Counted from the stretch's first letter, positions 47,328 through 56,621 are shown. The stretch is 64,000 nucleotides of DNA from Bacteroidota bacterium (GCA_017860345.1 JAFNAV010000008.1:119543-183542), one strand, 5' to 3'. Numbers and translations: made by a program. Notes: generated by a model not told the origin, from the sequence alone.

Positions 47328-49376
47328 TTATTTTTTGGCAAAAGCATCCAGTCCGCTTTCGAGGAACTTGATGTATTCTGCCGGATTGTAATTAGCGCCC
47401 TGCGGTTTCACCAGCATATTGCCTTCGGTATCGAGCAGTACGTAGAATGGTTGCGAGTTAGCATTGTAGCGCGAAGCCTGAAAGTCGCTCCATTTATTGC
47501 CAATAGATTTTACCTTTTTCCCGCTGAACTTGGATACATATTGCTCATCGGCTGGCAAATCTGTTTTGTCATCCACATAAAGCTGAATCAGCACAAACTC
47601 ATTGCTTAATATGCTCAGCACATCTTTTGTTGACCATACGTCGGCTTCCATTTTACGACAGTTGACGCACGCATGCCCTGTAAAATCGATTATAACAGGT
47701 TTGTTTACTTTTTTGGCATAGGCCAGCCCTTCTTCGTAATCGAAAAATGCGTTCAGATTTAGCGGTGCATGGAAAATATCGCTGTATTTATGCGCCTTTT
47801 GGTGCTCAGTTCCCGCACTTCCGGTATTATTGCCCAGGCTGGCAGTGTACAGGTCAAAATCCTGCGTTTGCTGAGGGGGCAGGAAAGCTGCTATTGAGCG
47901 TAATGGTGCGCCCCATAAACCCGGAATCATATAAATGGTGAACGATATAACTACTACGGCCGACATCAGTCTGAATACCGAAAGACCTTTAAACTCCGAA
48001 TCGTGTGGAAATTTGATTTTTCCCAGCAGATACATGCCTAATAGTCCGAAGATGGTAATCCAGAGCACAAGGTAAACTTCGCGGTCGAACCAGTTCCAGT
48101 GATAAGCCAGGTCAACGTTGGACAGAAATTTGAGTGCCAGCGCCAGTTCTAAAAATCCGAGCGTAACTTTGATGCTGTTGAGCCATCCTCCCGATTTAGG
48201 CATCTTGTTGAGCCAGGTTGGAAACATGGCAAACAGCGTAAATGGGATAGAAAGCGCCAGAGCAAACCCGAACATACCTACAGCCGGGCCGAGATATTGT
48301 CCCATAGTAGCTGCCTCAACAAGCAAAGTTCCTATAATAGGTCCGGTACACGAGAAAGATACCAGGGCGAGCGTGGCAGCCATAAAAAAGATACCCAGAA
48401 GGCCTCCTTTGTTGGATTGTTCGTCGGACTTGTTAACCCATTTCGATGGGAGTGTGATTTCGAAAGCACCCAGAAATGAAGCGGCAAATACCACTAAAAG
48501 AAGGAAAAACAAGAAGTTGAAAATTCCGTTGGTCGATAGACTGTTGAGAGCGTCGGCACCAAAAATAATGCTTACCAGCAGTCCGATAACCACGTATATA
48601 ACAATGATGGAGCCTGCATAAATAAGCGCTTTGCCCACTCCACCGCCTTTGGATGACGATTTGGTGAAATAGCTTACGGTAAATGGTAGCATGGGAAAGA
48701 TACAGGGCATCAGGAATGCAGCCAGTCCGCCAAGAAAACCGGCCAGAAAGATGGCCCAGAGCGACATGGAGCTACTTGTAGGGGTAGTCGGTTGTTGTAC
48801 TCCGGTTTTTAGCGTGTCGGTTTGTATGGTAGCAATGCGGGCCGTGTCTTTGTCGGTTGGCGTCGTGGTTTTGGCGCTTTTATCATCAATAGTTTGTGCC
48901 GGTGTAGCGTTGCCTGTTACTTTATCGTTTTTTACATTGATTTTAAAAGAAACTTCATCGGGAGGCAGGCACTGTTCGTCGTTACAAACCATAAATTCTA
49001 CGCTACCCGTTACTGTAGTTGCCGGTTTTTTGAGTTTTATTTTTTGGGTAAAAACCACCTTGCCAGAGAAGTAGCTTACGTCAACTCCAAATTCTTTTTG
49101 GAAAACTTTGACAAGGTGACCCGATTCTTTTGTTTTGCCGATTAAATCGTAATCGGCCGATTTTTCAAAAGTAAAACTTGTAGGCACAGGGCCTCCGTCG
49201 TTGGTGAATTGCGAGTAAATATGCCATCCGCTTTCGGCATTGGCGATAAATGTAAGTTCAGCTTCAGTGTCGCTGATGTTGCGACTGCCGAAGCTCCATT
49301 TTACAGGGTTTTCAATTTGCGAATAAGTTAAAGCGCAAACAAGCAAAAAAAGAATGGATAAAAAATTTCTTTTCAT
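47328..49376 (-). CDS. dsbD: Thiol:disulfide interchange protein DsbD
   Basis: This 682-residue protein has all three DsbD modules. Signal peptide ending TYSQ; N-terminal DsbD-alpha domain (about 25-150) with the Cys pair CNDEQC; after a Thr-rich linker, a CcdA-like membrane domain of eight segments with one Cys in AFLMPCIFPMLP and the other in VSFSCTGPIIG; C-terminal thioredoxin domain with CVNC at 570-573. It moves electrons from cytoplasmic thioredoxin to periplasmic reductases. It starts 22 nt after the CyuA-like gene. The same strand carries two TlpA-type proteins that would need such electrons. Confidence 0.92.
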   Translation of the reverse strand: MKRNFLSILFLLVCALTYSQIENPVKWSFGSRNISDTEAELTFIANAESGWHIYSQFTNDGGPVPTSFTFEKSADYDLIGKTKESGHLVKVFQKEFGVDVSYFSGKVVFTQKIKLKKPATTVTGSVEFMVCNDEQCLPPDEVSFKINVKNDKVTGNATPAQTIDDKSAKTTTPTDKDTARIATIQTDTLKTGVQQPTTPTSSSMSLWAIFLAGFLGGLAAFLMPCIFPMLPFTVSYFTKSSSKGGGVGKALIYAGSIIVIYVVIGLLVSIIFGADALNSLSTNGIFNFLFFLLLVVFAASFLGAFEITLPSKWVNKSDEQSNKGGLLGIFFMAATLALVSFSCTGPIIGTLLVEAATMGQYLGPAVGMFGFALALSIPFTLFAMFPTWLNKMPKSGGWLNSIKVTLGFLELALALKFLSNVDLAYHWNWFDREVYLVLWITIFGLLGMYLLGKIKFPHDSEFKGLSVFRLMSAVVVISFTIYMIPGLWGAPLRSIAAFLPPQQTQDFDLYTASLGNNTGSAGTEHQKAHKYSDIFHAPLNLNAFFDYEEGLAYAKKVNKPVIIDFTGHACVNCRKMEADVWSTKDVLSILSNEFVLIQLYVDDKTDLPADEQYVSKFSGKKVKSIGNKWSDFQASRYNANSQPFYVLLDTEGNMLVKPQGANYNPAEYIKFLESGLDAFAKK

Positions 49377-49398
49377 AAAAAATGCTCTGAATGTTATA

Positions 49399-50670
49399 CT
49401 ATTTATGTGTCATTATTTCCAAAATCATTCTGTCGGTTTCGCTCATGCCGTCGCGTCCTATCATGGTGAGGTTCATTATGGTTTTATCCACATCCTCGTC
49501 GGTAATGCCTTCCACAGCGGTTACCACCTTGTTTTCGATGGCCATAAGAGCCGACAGTGTGGCGGTAGAAACGCCGTTTGAAACTTTCAGTGCGCAACTG
49601 GGCTTAGCGCCATCGCATATCATACCGGTGATATTCCCAATCATGTTTTTTACAGCATAAGCTATTTGTTCGCGACTGCCTCCCATCAGGTAGGTAATGC
49701 CACAAGCCGATCCTGTAGCAGCAACTACTGCCCCGCATAGCCCTGATAGCCGTCCCAGACTCTGTTTGATATAAATGGTCATCAGGTGACTCAGGGTAAG
49801 CGCTCTAACCAACTCTTCCTCCGATTTTTTGTGCTCTTCGGCAAATACCGAAACCGGTAGCGTTGCTGCAATTCCCTGATTACCACTGCCCGAATTGCTC
49901 ATTACCGGAAACATGGCGCCTGCCATACGCGCATCGCAGGCAGCAGCTGTTACCGAAAGCATACGGGTGAATACATTATCGCCCATCATGCCTTTGGCCA
50001 AAGTCAGCGAAACACTGTGTCCGTATTTACCCTTCATCGATTCCGAAGCTGCGGCCTTATTCAGTTCGCTCGATTCTTTGATGAAAAGAATTTCTTCAAC
50101 CGGACTTTCCAGGGCAAAATCGCACACTTTATTGAAGTTAAGGTTAATCGTATCTTCGTTGTTTTTGGTTGTGTTTTCATCTTCAATGTGTAGCAATGTG
50201 CTGTCATTCAGCTGTATGTGCGAAAACCGAGCATGTTCTTTACTTATCACAACCCTTGCCGTATTATTTCCATTGCGTACAACAACTTCGATATAAAGCT
50301 TTTCTGCAATTTCGTCTTTAAGATGTACGGCAATAATTTTCTTGTCAATCATGGCCTTTCCTTGTTCTATAAGTTCAGGATTTACATCTTTCAGCACTTC
50401 TAAGCCATATTCCGATTTTCCGGCAATAGCTCCCATGGCTATAGCTATGGGCAATCCCACCATACCTGTGCCGGGAATGCCTACTCCCATTGCGTTTTTG
50501 AGCATATTGGCACTTAACCATACTTCGATAGTCTCGGGGCAGGCGTTGAGTGTTTCTTTAGCTTTGGCCACCGCCAGTGCTACGGCTACCGGTTCTGTGC
50601 AGCCAATGGCTGGTTTTACCTCACGTTTAAGCAGTTCAACAATATTATCACGTTCTTGTTTGTTCAGCAT
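49399..50670 (-). CDS. cyuA: L-cysteine desulfidase / UPF0597 family (CyuA-like)
   Basis: The 423-residue cytoplasmic enzyme is of the UPF0597/serine-dehydratase-alpha group. The N-terminal GCTEPVAVALAVAKAK carries C24. Further cysteines lie in CDARMAGAMFPVMSNSGSGN, GLCGAVVAATGSACGITY and MICDGAKPSCALKVS, the set expected to hold a 4Fe-4S cluster that binds substrate. Relatives (CyuA/YhaM, archaeal cysteine desulfidase) split L-cysteine into pyruvate, ammonia and sulfide. L-serine cannot be excluded. It sits 22 nt before dsbD and 147 nt after a TlpA-type gene, a thiol-themed setting that supports cysteine. Confidence 0.85.
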   Translation of the reverse strand: MLNKQERDNIVELLKREVKPAIGCTEPVAVALAVAKAKETLNACPETIEVWLSANMLKNAMGVGIPGTGMVGLPIAIAMGAIAGKSEYGLEVLKDVNPELIEQGKAMIDKKIIAVHLKDEIAEKLYIEVVVRNGNNTARVVISKEHARFSHIQLNDSTLLHIEDENTTKNNEDTINLNFNKVCDFALESPVEEILFIKESSELNKAAASESMKGKYGHSVSLTLAKGMMGDNVFTRMLSVTAAACDARMAGAMFPVMSNSGSGNQGIAATLPVSVFAEEHKKSEEELVRALTLSHLMTIYIKQSLGRLSGLCGAVVAATGSACGITYLMGGSREQIAYAVKNMIGNITGMICDGAKPSCALKVSNGVSTATLSALMAIENKVVTAVEGITDEDVDKTIMNLTMIGRDGMSETDRMILEIMTHK

Positions 50671-50743
50671 GCTTGATTTTATTATTTTTAAGAGATGCCT
50701 TTTGATAGTGTATGCAAAAAAGCACTTTTTTTATAATTTAAAC

Positions 50744-50787
50744 CGGTAATCTTAATATATAAATCAAGATTACCGATTTGCATTTTT
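50744..50787. terminator. Terminator between tlpA-type gene and cyuA
   Basis: CGGTAATCTT (50744-50753) pairs with AAGATTACCG (50766-50775). The T-run (TTTTTTT) is on the plus-strand side. On the minus strand the stem is followed by GTTTAAATT, a weaker tail; it lies 43 nt past the stop at 50818. Confidence 0.6.
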
Positions 50788-50817
50788 TTGATAAGAAAAA
50801 TAATCTCCGTGAATATT

Positions 50818-51951
50818 TTATTTGATAAGTTCAGCAAGTTTCTTTTCCAGATCTTCGCCTCTTAAATTTCTTGCTACAATTTTACCATTAGGGTCAATCA
50901 GGAAGTTTTGCGGAATGCTTCTTACCATATAAAGCTTACCTACTTCATTGTCCCAGCCTTTCAGATCCGAAACCTGTGTCCAGGTCAGTTGGTCGTCGGC
51001 AATGGCTTTTATCCAGGCATCTTTTTGTTTTTCAGCGTCTAACGAAACTCCGAGTATCGTAAAGTTCTTGTCTTTATATTGATTAAAAGCCTTCACTACA
51101 TTCGGATTTTCTCTGCGACATGGTCCGCACCACGAAGCCCAGAAATCAATCAGAACATATTTTCCTTTGAAATCAGATAATTTTACCATTTTACCCTGAA
51201 CGTCGGTCTGTGCAAAATCGGGAGCTATGGCACCGATGGCGATTTTCTTGTTTTTATTCAGTTCGGCAGCAAAGGCAACGCCGCTTTCCGAATTTTGAAC
51301 AGATTGCGACAGTCCATTAAACAGAGGTTCTATCACTTGTACATCAACCGGTCCCGAACCAATCAGCGACTTAATGACATCTAACGAAATGATACTGTTT
51401 GGATTAGTTTTGATGAATTCGGTCTGAATCTTATTAATTTCAGCAAGTGCCGCCTCATACTTTTTATCAATTTCGGCTTCAAAAGCTTCCGATTGCTGCT
51501 TTTCTTTAGAGGCCGTTCTGTATTCGGTCAAAACGGCCGTTAAAGCGGAGTTAGCCGGTTTCAGGCTACTTTTCAATGTTTTGTATTCATTGTTGATAGC
51601 TGTTCCGGTAATGCTTGCATCTTCGATAGAATCTTGAGCTGCAACCACTGTTTTGCCTTCTACAAGATAAAAATCCGTATAATCTACATTTCTTGATGTT
51701 CGAATCGTTTGTAAACCAACGCCTTTCTTGTCAAATAGCAAGTTTGCTTTTCTGGGTTCGGATATTTTTCCTTTAAACTCGAATACTCCATTTTTCAGGG
51801 TAGCCGAATCCGTAAGATTACGTCCGCTGAGCAGGTAAACTTTAGCAGGGGCATTGTAATTTCCAATTTTTCCGGAAATTGTGTATAACCCTTCTTGCGC
51901 AAAAATTGATAGTGGAATTAATAATCCAATAAATAAAACATTTCTTTTCAT
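50818..51951 (-). CDS. TlpA-family disulfide reductase with DUF4369
   Basis: The 377-residue secreted protein has a signal peptide ending IFAQ (residues 16-19). An N-terminal DUF4369-like beta domain follows (YTISGKIGNYNAPAKVYLLSG; SEPRKANLLFD), then a helical linker, and a C-terminal TlpA/thioredoxin domain starting at APDFAQTDVQGK with WCGPC (CGPC at 275-278) and the cis-Pro in RSIPQNFLID. It would reduce periplasmic disulfides, drawing electrons from the DsbD encoded two genes on. A TACATTTG element (minus strand, 52079-52086) may start it. Confidence 0.9.
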   Translation of the reverse strand: MKRNVLFIGLLIPLSIFAQEGLYTISGKIGNYNAPAKVYLLSGRNLTDSATLKNGVFEFKGKISEPRKANLLFDKKGVGLQTIRTSRNVDYTDFYLVEGKTVVAAQDSIEDASITGTAINNEYKTLKSSLKPANSALTAVLTEYRTASKEKQQSEAFEAEIDKKYEAALAEINKIQTEFIKTNPNSIISLDVIKSLIGSGPVDVQVIEPLFNGLSQSVQNSESGVAFAAELNKNKKIAIGAIAPDFAQTDVQGKMVKLSDFKGKYVLIDFWASWCGPCRRENPNVVKAFNQYKDKNFTILGVSLDAEKQKDAWIKAIADDQLTWTQVSDLKGWDNEVGKLYMVRSIPQNFLIDPNGKIVARNLRGEDLEKKLAELIK

Positions 51952-52078
51952 AAAAATAACAGTATTGATAATAGCTAAAAATGTAATTATAAATAATTTA
52001 AAAAAGATAACCCGGGGAGATTACTCAAATATGCATTAAAAAAGCATTCATTTTTCATCTCACAGGTATCTTATTGTA

Positions 52079-52086
52079 CAAATGTA
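52079..52086 (-). promoter_or_regulatory. -7 promoter element of the DUF4369/TlpA gene
   Basis: CAAATGTA on the plus strand is TACATTTG on the minus strand, about 128 nt before the ATG at 51951. No matching -33. Confidence 0.4.
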
Positions 52087-52188
52087 TAAATAATTACTGA
52101 GAATGCACTTTATTGGCTGAGTTTAAAAATCATAAATTACTACAAAAAGGACATCTAAGAGATTAGCATTATTCAAATTAATAGTTTT

Positions 52189-52359
52189 TTATTTCACTGA
52201 TTCGATCATAATATTCATCTCCTCAAGTAGTTTATTTTGATCGGTTTCGGCGCCACTTATCTTGTAACGGATGTTGCCGTTTTTGTCGATCACCACTTTG
52301 GTGGGAATGGACTGTATACTAAAATCGCCCCGACTCATAAGGTTTTTGCTCTTCAACTA
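52189..52359 (-). pseudogene. C-terminal remnant of a TlpA-family gene
   Basis: On the minus strand a frame of about 57 codons ends at TAA (52189-52191) and encodes SIPTKVVIDKNGNIRY and, at the end, MNIMIESVK. The tail of the intact tlpA-type gene at 54353-56404 reads SIPTKIVIDRNGNIRY and INAMIESVK, so this is the last fragment of a close paralogue, beginning shortly before the cis-Pro of the thioredoxin fold. Two stops (TAG TAG, complement of 52360-52365) close the frame upstream, and no CxxC motif is present; upstream DNA to 52436 shows no further similarity I can see. Not expected to give a working product. Confidence 0.85.
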
Positions 52360-52436
52360 CTATAGTTGCTATGGATAGGCAAACCTTTACGGGTCAAACC
52401 ACAACACGATATGGTCATGTATGTGATTACTTCCGA

Positions 52437-54344
52437 CTAATTTTTTTTCAACCACTCCTTAAACTTGCGTACGCCATCCATCCAGACCTCGCACATTACC
52501 CTACCTTTAGGCAGGCGGCGAAGGCTGTATTCAAACGTGCCGTTTTTGATGTTTGCATATTCGTGCCGCTCTACTTCCTTTTCGTTTACCAATATGCGGA
52601 CTTCGATTTTGCTCCATTTGTTTGAAAACAGGTTTAGCTTGACCACATCGTCGGTAAGCCGCGGATAGAGTAGGACGGCATAGTTGCCCTTAATGGTGTC
52701 GGTTGCATACGTGGCATCCGCTACAAAAGCCAGTTTCTCGCCACTGCCGCAATCGCTTGTGAAAGCGTGTATCAGGTTTCCTTTCAGGTCGAGCAACCGC
52801 AGGTATCCGGCTCCATTTTGGGGTTCTGCCCAAAACTCAAGGCCGTCGCCGGCGCTGTCGGTCAGGCAAATTTCGTATTTGCCCTCCCGGAGGTGTATCG
52901 TGTCCTGATAAAGCGTTGCCGGTTTCAACTCATCGGGATGTTTTATAAACACCGTATCGGAGGTGTTGACCACAAAAAGCGTATTGTCTTTGGGGCGGTT
53001 GTTGGTTAAAAAGGCAACCACAAAGTCCTTTGGCATTTTGGTAGGCGCTGTAAATATAGATGTCAAGCTGTTGTCGCCTGTCCATTCGTCGTTTTTGCCG
53101 TTGGGCTTGGTAAGCACGGCGGTAAACCGGTTGACGCCCTGTTTAAAATCAACTTCTCCGGGCAACACTATATCTGCCGTAGCATTAAATTTCAATTCGC
53201 CCGTCCAATGATATGTTTTCATGGCAAACCCCTCCGTTCCGTAGCTTATGGTTGCCGAGCGAAGGATGGCAGAGCCGAGATTGCGAATCACTACCCGCGG
53301 ATAGAAACAGGCCGGATTGAGCCGCCCGAACTGCTGTTCGTCGGATGGTACCCTTATTTTTTCCAGTCGGGCATCCGCTTTTTTCAACGGGGCGGAGTAT
53401 TGGAACAGATAGGCCGATATATCTTCTTCGGCTTCCGCCTTTCCGGTGGCATTATAAGGTTCCATCTCCAGAGCTACCGAATGTTCGCCTTCCGACACTT
53501 CGGCATCTATCAGATCGGGGGATTGTAAATCGCCGGGACACCAGTTTCCTCTTTTGTACGCCCACGTCCCGCCCTGCGGGTACAGGGGGTTTTCTCCGCA
53601 ATTTTTCCACAAATCACGTCTGTCTACCTCCTTGCCGTCAATAGCAAGCGTTCTCCATCGTTTACAAAACTCGCTGCATCCGCGTTTTTCATCCATTCCG
53701 TGTCCGGTTTGCTGAATGCGTATGCGGCTGATTGTCTTCCCCGCGGGCGAGATATAGCTGACCGGCAAAACGACGGTTTGGATAGGATGCGCCGGGTCGC
53801 CATACTTAAAGTTGGCATTCCATAAGGGGACAATGCCCAACGGGTTGGCCGCCGGAGGCCCTTCCACACAGTCGAACGAGAGGGTCAACGCCCACCCGAC
53901 CGATGCGGGTTCGAAGCCCGTATGTACATATACCATCTCCACACTATCGCGCAGGAACGGAGCAAAATCGCTGACGTCGGCCTGCCACTTCCAACTCCAC
54001 CCCTTGCCGAACATATTGCCGTAAGGGGTAAGCATAAACCCCAGCGTGTAATTGAGCGTTTTGCCCGATTTACCACCCACCTTACGGAGTATGATGCGGT
54101 CAGAATAGTCCCAGTGAGCCGTCGGCAGACTGTCGGGGCTACCGAGGGTAAGGTTCAGCGTGATTTGCCGTATCGGCGTTTTGGCGGATGGGAACACCCC
54201 CCAAGCCGGATACTCTTTAGTTCCAACCGCCGGATTGGTTACTACAGTGGTGCGGTTATGCGTAACCACCTCCCTTATCTTAGCCCGCTGAGCAAACAGG
54301 GTTGGTGAAATAGCTAACAAAAAGAATAAGATACTCTTCCTCAT
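52437..54344 (-). CDS. PNGase F-like secreted amidase
   Basis: The 635-residue protein has a signal peptide ending LFAQ (residues 16-19). Its first 330 residues match the two domains of peptide-N-glycosidase F, which cleaves N-glycans from asparagine. D79 (in AHWDYSD) aligns with catalytic D60 of Elizabethkingia PNGase F, and E225 (in GCSEFC) with E206 (in GCAEWC). Cys pairs C223/C227 and C249/C269, the latter in RGNWCPG, match two of its three disulfides. The third pair is absent, and the place of E118 is taken by Thr or His (near residue 141). Residues after about 335 form extra beta-rich domains not in classic PNGase F. It starts 8 nt after the tlpA-type gene. The DNA looks richer in G and C than that of neighbouring genes. 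Confidence 0.82.
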   Translation of the reverse strand: MRKSILFFLLAISPTLFAQRAKIREVVTHNRTTVVTNPAVGTKEYPAWGVFPSAKTPIRQITLNLTLGSPDSLPTAHWDYSDRIILRKVGGKSGKTLNYTLGFMLTPYGNMFGKGWSWKWQADVSDFAPFLRDSVEMVYVHTGFEPASVGWALTLSFDCVEGPPAANPLGIVPLWNANFKYGDPAHPIQTVVLPVSYISPAGKTISRIRIQQTGHGMDEKRGCSEFCKRWRTLAIDGKEVDRRDLWKNCGENPLYPQGGTWAYKRGNWCPGDLQSPDLIDAEVSEGEHSVALEMEPYNATGKAEAEEDISAYLFQYSAPLKKADARLEKIRVPSDEQQFGRLNPACFYPRVVIRNLGSAILRSATISYGTEGFAMKTYHWTGELKFNATADIVLPGEVDFKQGVNRFTAVLTKPNGKNDEWTGDNSLTSIFTAPTKMPKDFVVAFLTNNRPKDNTLFVVNTSDTVFIKHPDELKPATLYQDTIHLREGKYEICLTDSAGDGLEFWAEPQNGAGYLRLLDLKGNLIHAFTSDCGSGEKLAFVADATYATDTIKGNYAVLLYPRLTDDVVKLNLFSNKWSKIEVRILVNEKEVERHEYANIKNGTFEYSLRRLPKGRVMCEVWMDGVRKFKEWLKKN

Positions 54345-54352
54345 TTGTTTTG

Positions 54353-56404
54353 TTATTTTACTGATTCGATCATCGCGTTTATTTCGTCGATGAGCTTGCC
54401 TTCTTCAAGTACAGCACCTACGGCAATGTAACGGATATTCCCGTTTCTGTCGATCACTATTTTTGTGGGGATGCTGCTCACCTTCAAACCGGCGGATACT
54501 TTACTGCCGGTGTCGAACAATACGTGGAACGGATAGTCGTTTTTAGTGATGAACTCTTTAACGGCTGCTTTGTTCTCATCCACTGTTTTGAACCGCTCGA
54601 AGGTGTCAACAAAGAGAAACACCACATCGGGATTGTTTTGGAAAAGAGTTTGTAATTTTTTCATGCCGGGAAAGCTCATCTTGCAGGGTACGCACCAGGT
54701 TGCCCAAAAGTCGAGAATCACCGTTTTTCCTTTGAAGTCGGCCAAACTTACGGTTTTTCCTTCCAAGTCGGTGAGCGTGAATGGCGGTGCGGGTTCGTTG
54801 ATTTGCCGTGCCAATACCGATGCTTTTACTTCGTTGAGGTTCGATTGTTTCAGACCGCCGAGATAAGTGTCGAAACCGACCTCTGAGCCTTTTTCTTTGG
54901 TATAAATCCGCTGGAGGGTAGTTACCAACGACTGATTCCAGTAGCCTTCGATCACCAAGTTTTCTAACTCCTTTTTCAGCTTTTGTTCGGGCAACTGGCT
55001 CTCGGCCAATGATACGTACAACTCCCTAATATCAGGTGTGTAGTAAAAATCGTTCGGCAAGGTAGCAAGACACTCCTTAGCTTTGGCTATGTAGCTAAAA
55101 GCCTTAGCTTTGTCATTTTGCGTGTCGCACAACTGGGCAAGTTTCCAGCAGATGTATATTCGTCCGGTTTGGATTTGTTCCAATTTGGAATCCCGATCCA
55201 AAAAATCGTCCCATACGCCATACGAGGGAGCTTTGCCCGATTTTATCTTCTCATATTGCTCACCAAAATAGGCCAGATACTCCTCTGCCTCGCTTTCGGC
55301 TAAAGGTAAGTCCTTCTTCGATTCGGTCAGCATGGAAAAATGAGCGTGAACCAACACACTGGTAAACAACAGGTTTTGCTTGTCGAAATTGAGTTTTTTG
55401 GCAAAGGTTTTGTATTGTTCCTTTGTACCTCGTTTCATCACATCGTCCAAATAGTAGAAACGGGCATTAAAAGGTAAACCCATACTGAAAGTAAATTTTA
55501 GCTTATCGTTGTCGGACAAAGCGTCAAACATGGTCGATAATTTTTCAAGCAGGAAGTATTTCTTATCCAAATCATTCTCCTTATTGTATTCAGAAATTGC
55601 TTTAACCATCACAAACAACGGAGCTATTCCATCGAATTTGGCATTTCGTTCTTTCAAAAAGTATTGGCTCAATTCCTTAAGCTGTATGGTAGTCGCCCAT
55701 TGGCTCAACAGATAATAATCGGTTGATGTGAGGCTGTCTTTTTTTACGATTTTATTGATCTGCTCTTTGGCAATCGGCTCAATATCTTTCAATTCATTGT
55801 CAGAAAAAGTTGCCTTAAAATAAACTACAAAATCCATCTCCGCTTCGGGATTAATTTCCAAATCTTTGAGATAATAGTTGCGGGCCAATCTAAAATTTGC
55901 AAAACCGTAGTTACGCGCCCCGAAAGACAGATAAAGACCGATGTAGAAATTTGCCTTTGGCAACACGTTTCCCTGCTTGTCATAGAGCGGAACTACATAC
56001 CCCAAACTGTCGTTGGAGTCGAATTTCCCCCGTTTCAGCACGAATTTATCACCGATTCTTTTGGTTTTCAGTTGCCCGGCGGTGAAGTTAAACGCCAACG
56101 CCTTGGTCTGTTCGTCCACCGGGACAACGCCCTGATAGAGATTGCCTTTTTTGGTGAGCTTCACCTCTTTTATCTTTTTGGAGCTTTGCGACAGCAATTC
56201 CTGAACGGTATATTCGCCAAACAGATATACGGTGCATTTTATCGTATCCCGAACCGAAAACACGTTGGAATTGGGGGTATAGCTGAATTGCAACGGTTGG
56301 CCGGGCGTCGGTTTTTCGGATTGCAGTTGTAAACGACCGCTTTGAGCAAACAAAGCCATCGAAGCAGTAAGTAAAAAGACAGAAAACAGTATTTTGCGTA
56401 CCAT
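54353..56404 (-). CDS. Long TlpA-type thioredoxin-domain protein
   Basis: The 683-residue protein has a signal peptide ending LFAQ (18-21). A beta-rich N-terminal region follows (about 25-190; LQLQSEKPTPGQPLQFSYTP), then a long helical, TPR-like middle (about 190-520), and a C-terminal TlpA/thioredoxin domain with WCVPC (CVPC at 571-574) and cis-Pro in SSIPTKIVID. It is likely periplasmic or outer-membrane associated and a disulfide reductase or isomerase. It is followed by the PNGase F-like gene after 8 nt, so they form an operon; a 173-bp repeat-like element separates it from susD. A truncated paralogue lies at 52189-52359. Proteins of this layout often accompany SusCD pairs in Bacteroidota. 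Confidence 0.87.
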   Translation of the reverse strand: MVRKILFSVFLLTASMALFAQSGRLQLQSEKPTPGQPLQFSYTPNSNVFSVRDTIKCTVYLFGEYTVQELLSQSSKKIKEVKLTKKGNLYQGVVPVDEQTKALAFNFTAGQLKTKRIGDKFVLKRGKFDSNDSLGYVVPLYDKQGNVLPKANFYIGLYLSFGARNYGFANFRLARNYYLKDLEINPEAEMDFVVYFKATFSDNELKDIEPIAKEQINKIVKKDSLTSTDYYLLSQWATTIQLKELSQYFLKERNAKFDGIAPLFVMVKAISEYNKENDLDKKYFLLEKLSTMFDALSDNDKLKFTFSMGLPFNARFYYLDDVMKRGTKEQYKTFAKKLNFDKQNLLFTSVLVHAHFSMLTESKKDLPLAESEAEEYLAYFGEQYEKIKSGKAPSYGVWDDFLDRDSKLEQIQTGRIYICWKLAQLCDTQNDKAKAFSYIAKAKECLATLPNDFYYTPDIRELYVSLAESQLPEQKLKKELENLVIEGYWNQSLVTTLQRIYTKEKGSEVGFDTYLGGLKQSNLNEVKASVLARQINEPAPPFTLTDLEGKTVSLADFKGKTVILDFWATWCVPCKMSFPGMKKLQTLFQNNPDVVFLFVDTFERFKTVDENKAAVKEFITKNDYPFHVLFDTGSKVSAGLKVSSIPTKIVIDRNGNIRYIAVGAVLEEGKLIDEINAMIESVK

Positions 56405-56433
56405 AGTGATTGTGTGATTTTAAGAATGAGTAA

Positions 56434-56606
56434 ACAGGGAAGAGGCTGTATCAAAAGCACGCAAATGACGCGATTAGTACAAATTTGCGCAAATTATTTG
56501 TTTGAATAGATTTATATCATATTGTTATTCAATAAAATAACATTAGCATATATTAGCATTTGTGCATTTTGCGTTCAAAAATACTTTTGAGACAACTTCT
56601 TCCTGT
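56434..56606. mobile_element. MITE-like element with imperfect 25-bp inverted ends
   Basis: Left end 56434-56459 (contains GGAAGAGGCTGTATCAAAAG, 56438-56457) and right end 56582-56606 are inverted copies: 21 of 25 positions agree with one extra base in the left. Core GAGGCTGTNTCAAAAG resembles the ends of some transposase families (IS1182-like, from memory). The inside has no gene but holds a 14-nt palindrome AATTTGCGCAAATT (56482-56495). No clear target duplication could be seen. Confidence 0.6.
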
Positions 56607-56621
56607 TCTTAATATAACCAA

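Noticed and set aside
52371..52625. Plus-strand open frame of 84 codons
   Set aside because: It lies opposite the 3' end of the PNGase F-like gene and shows no protein-like features.
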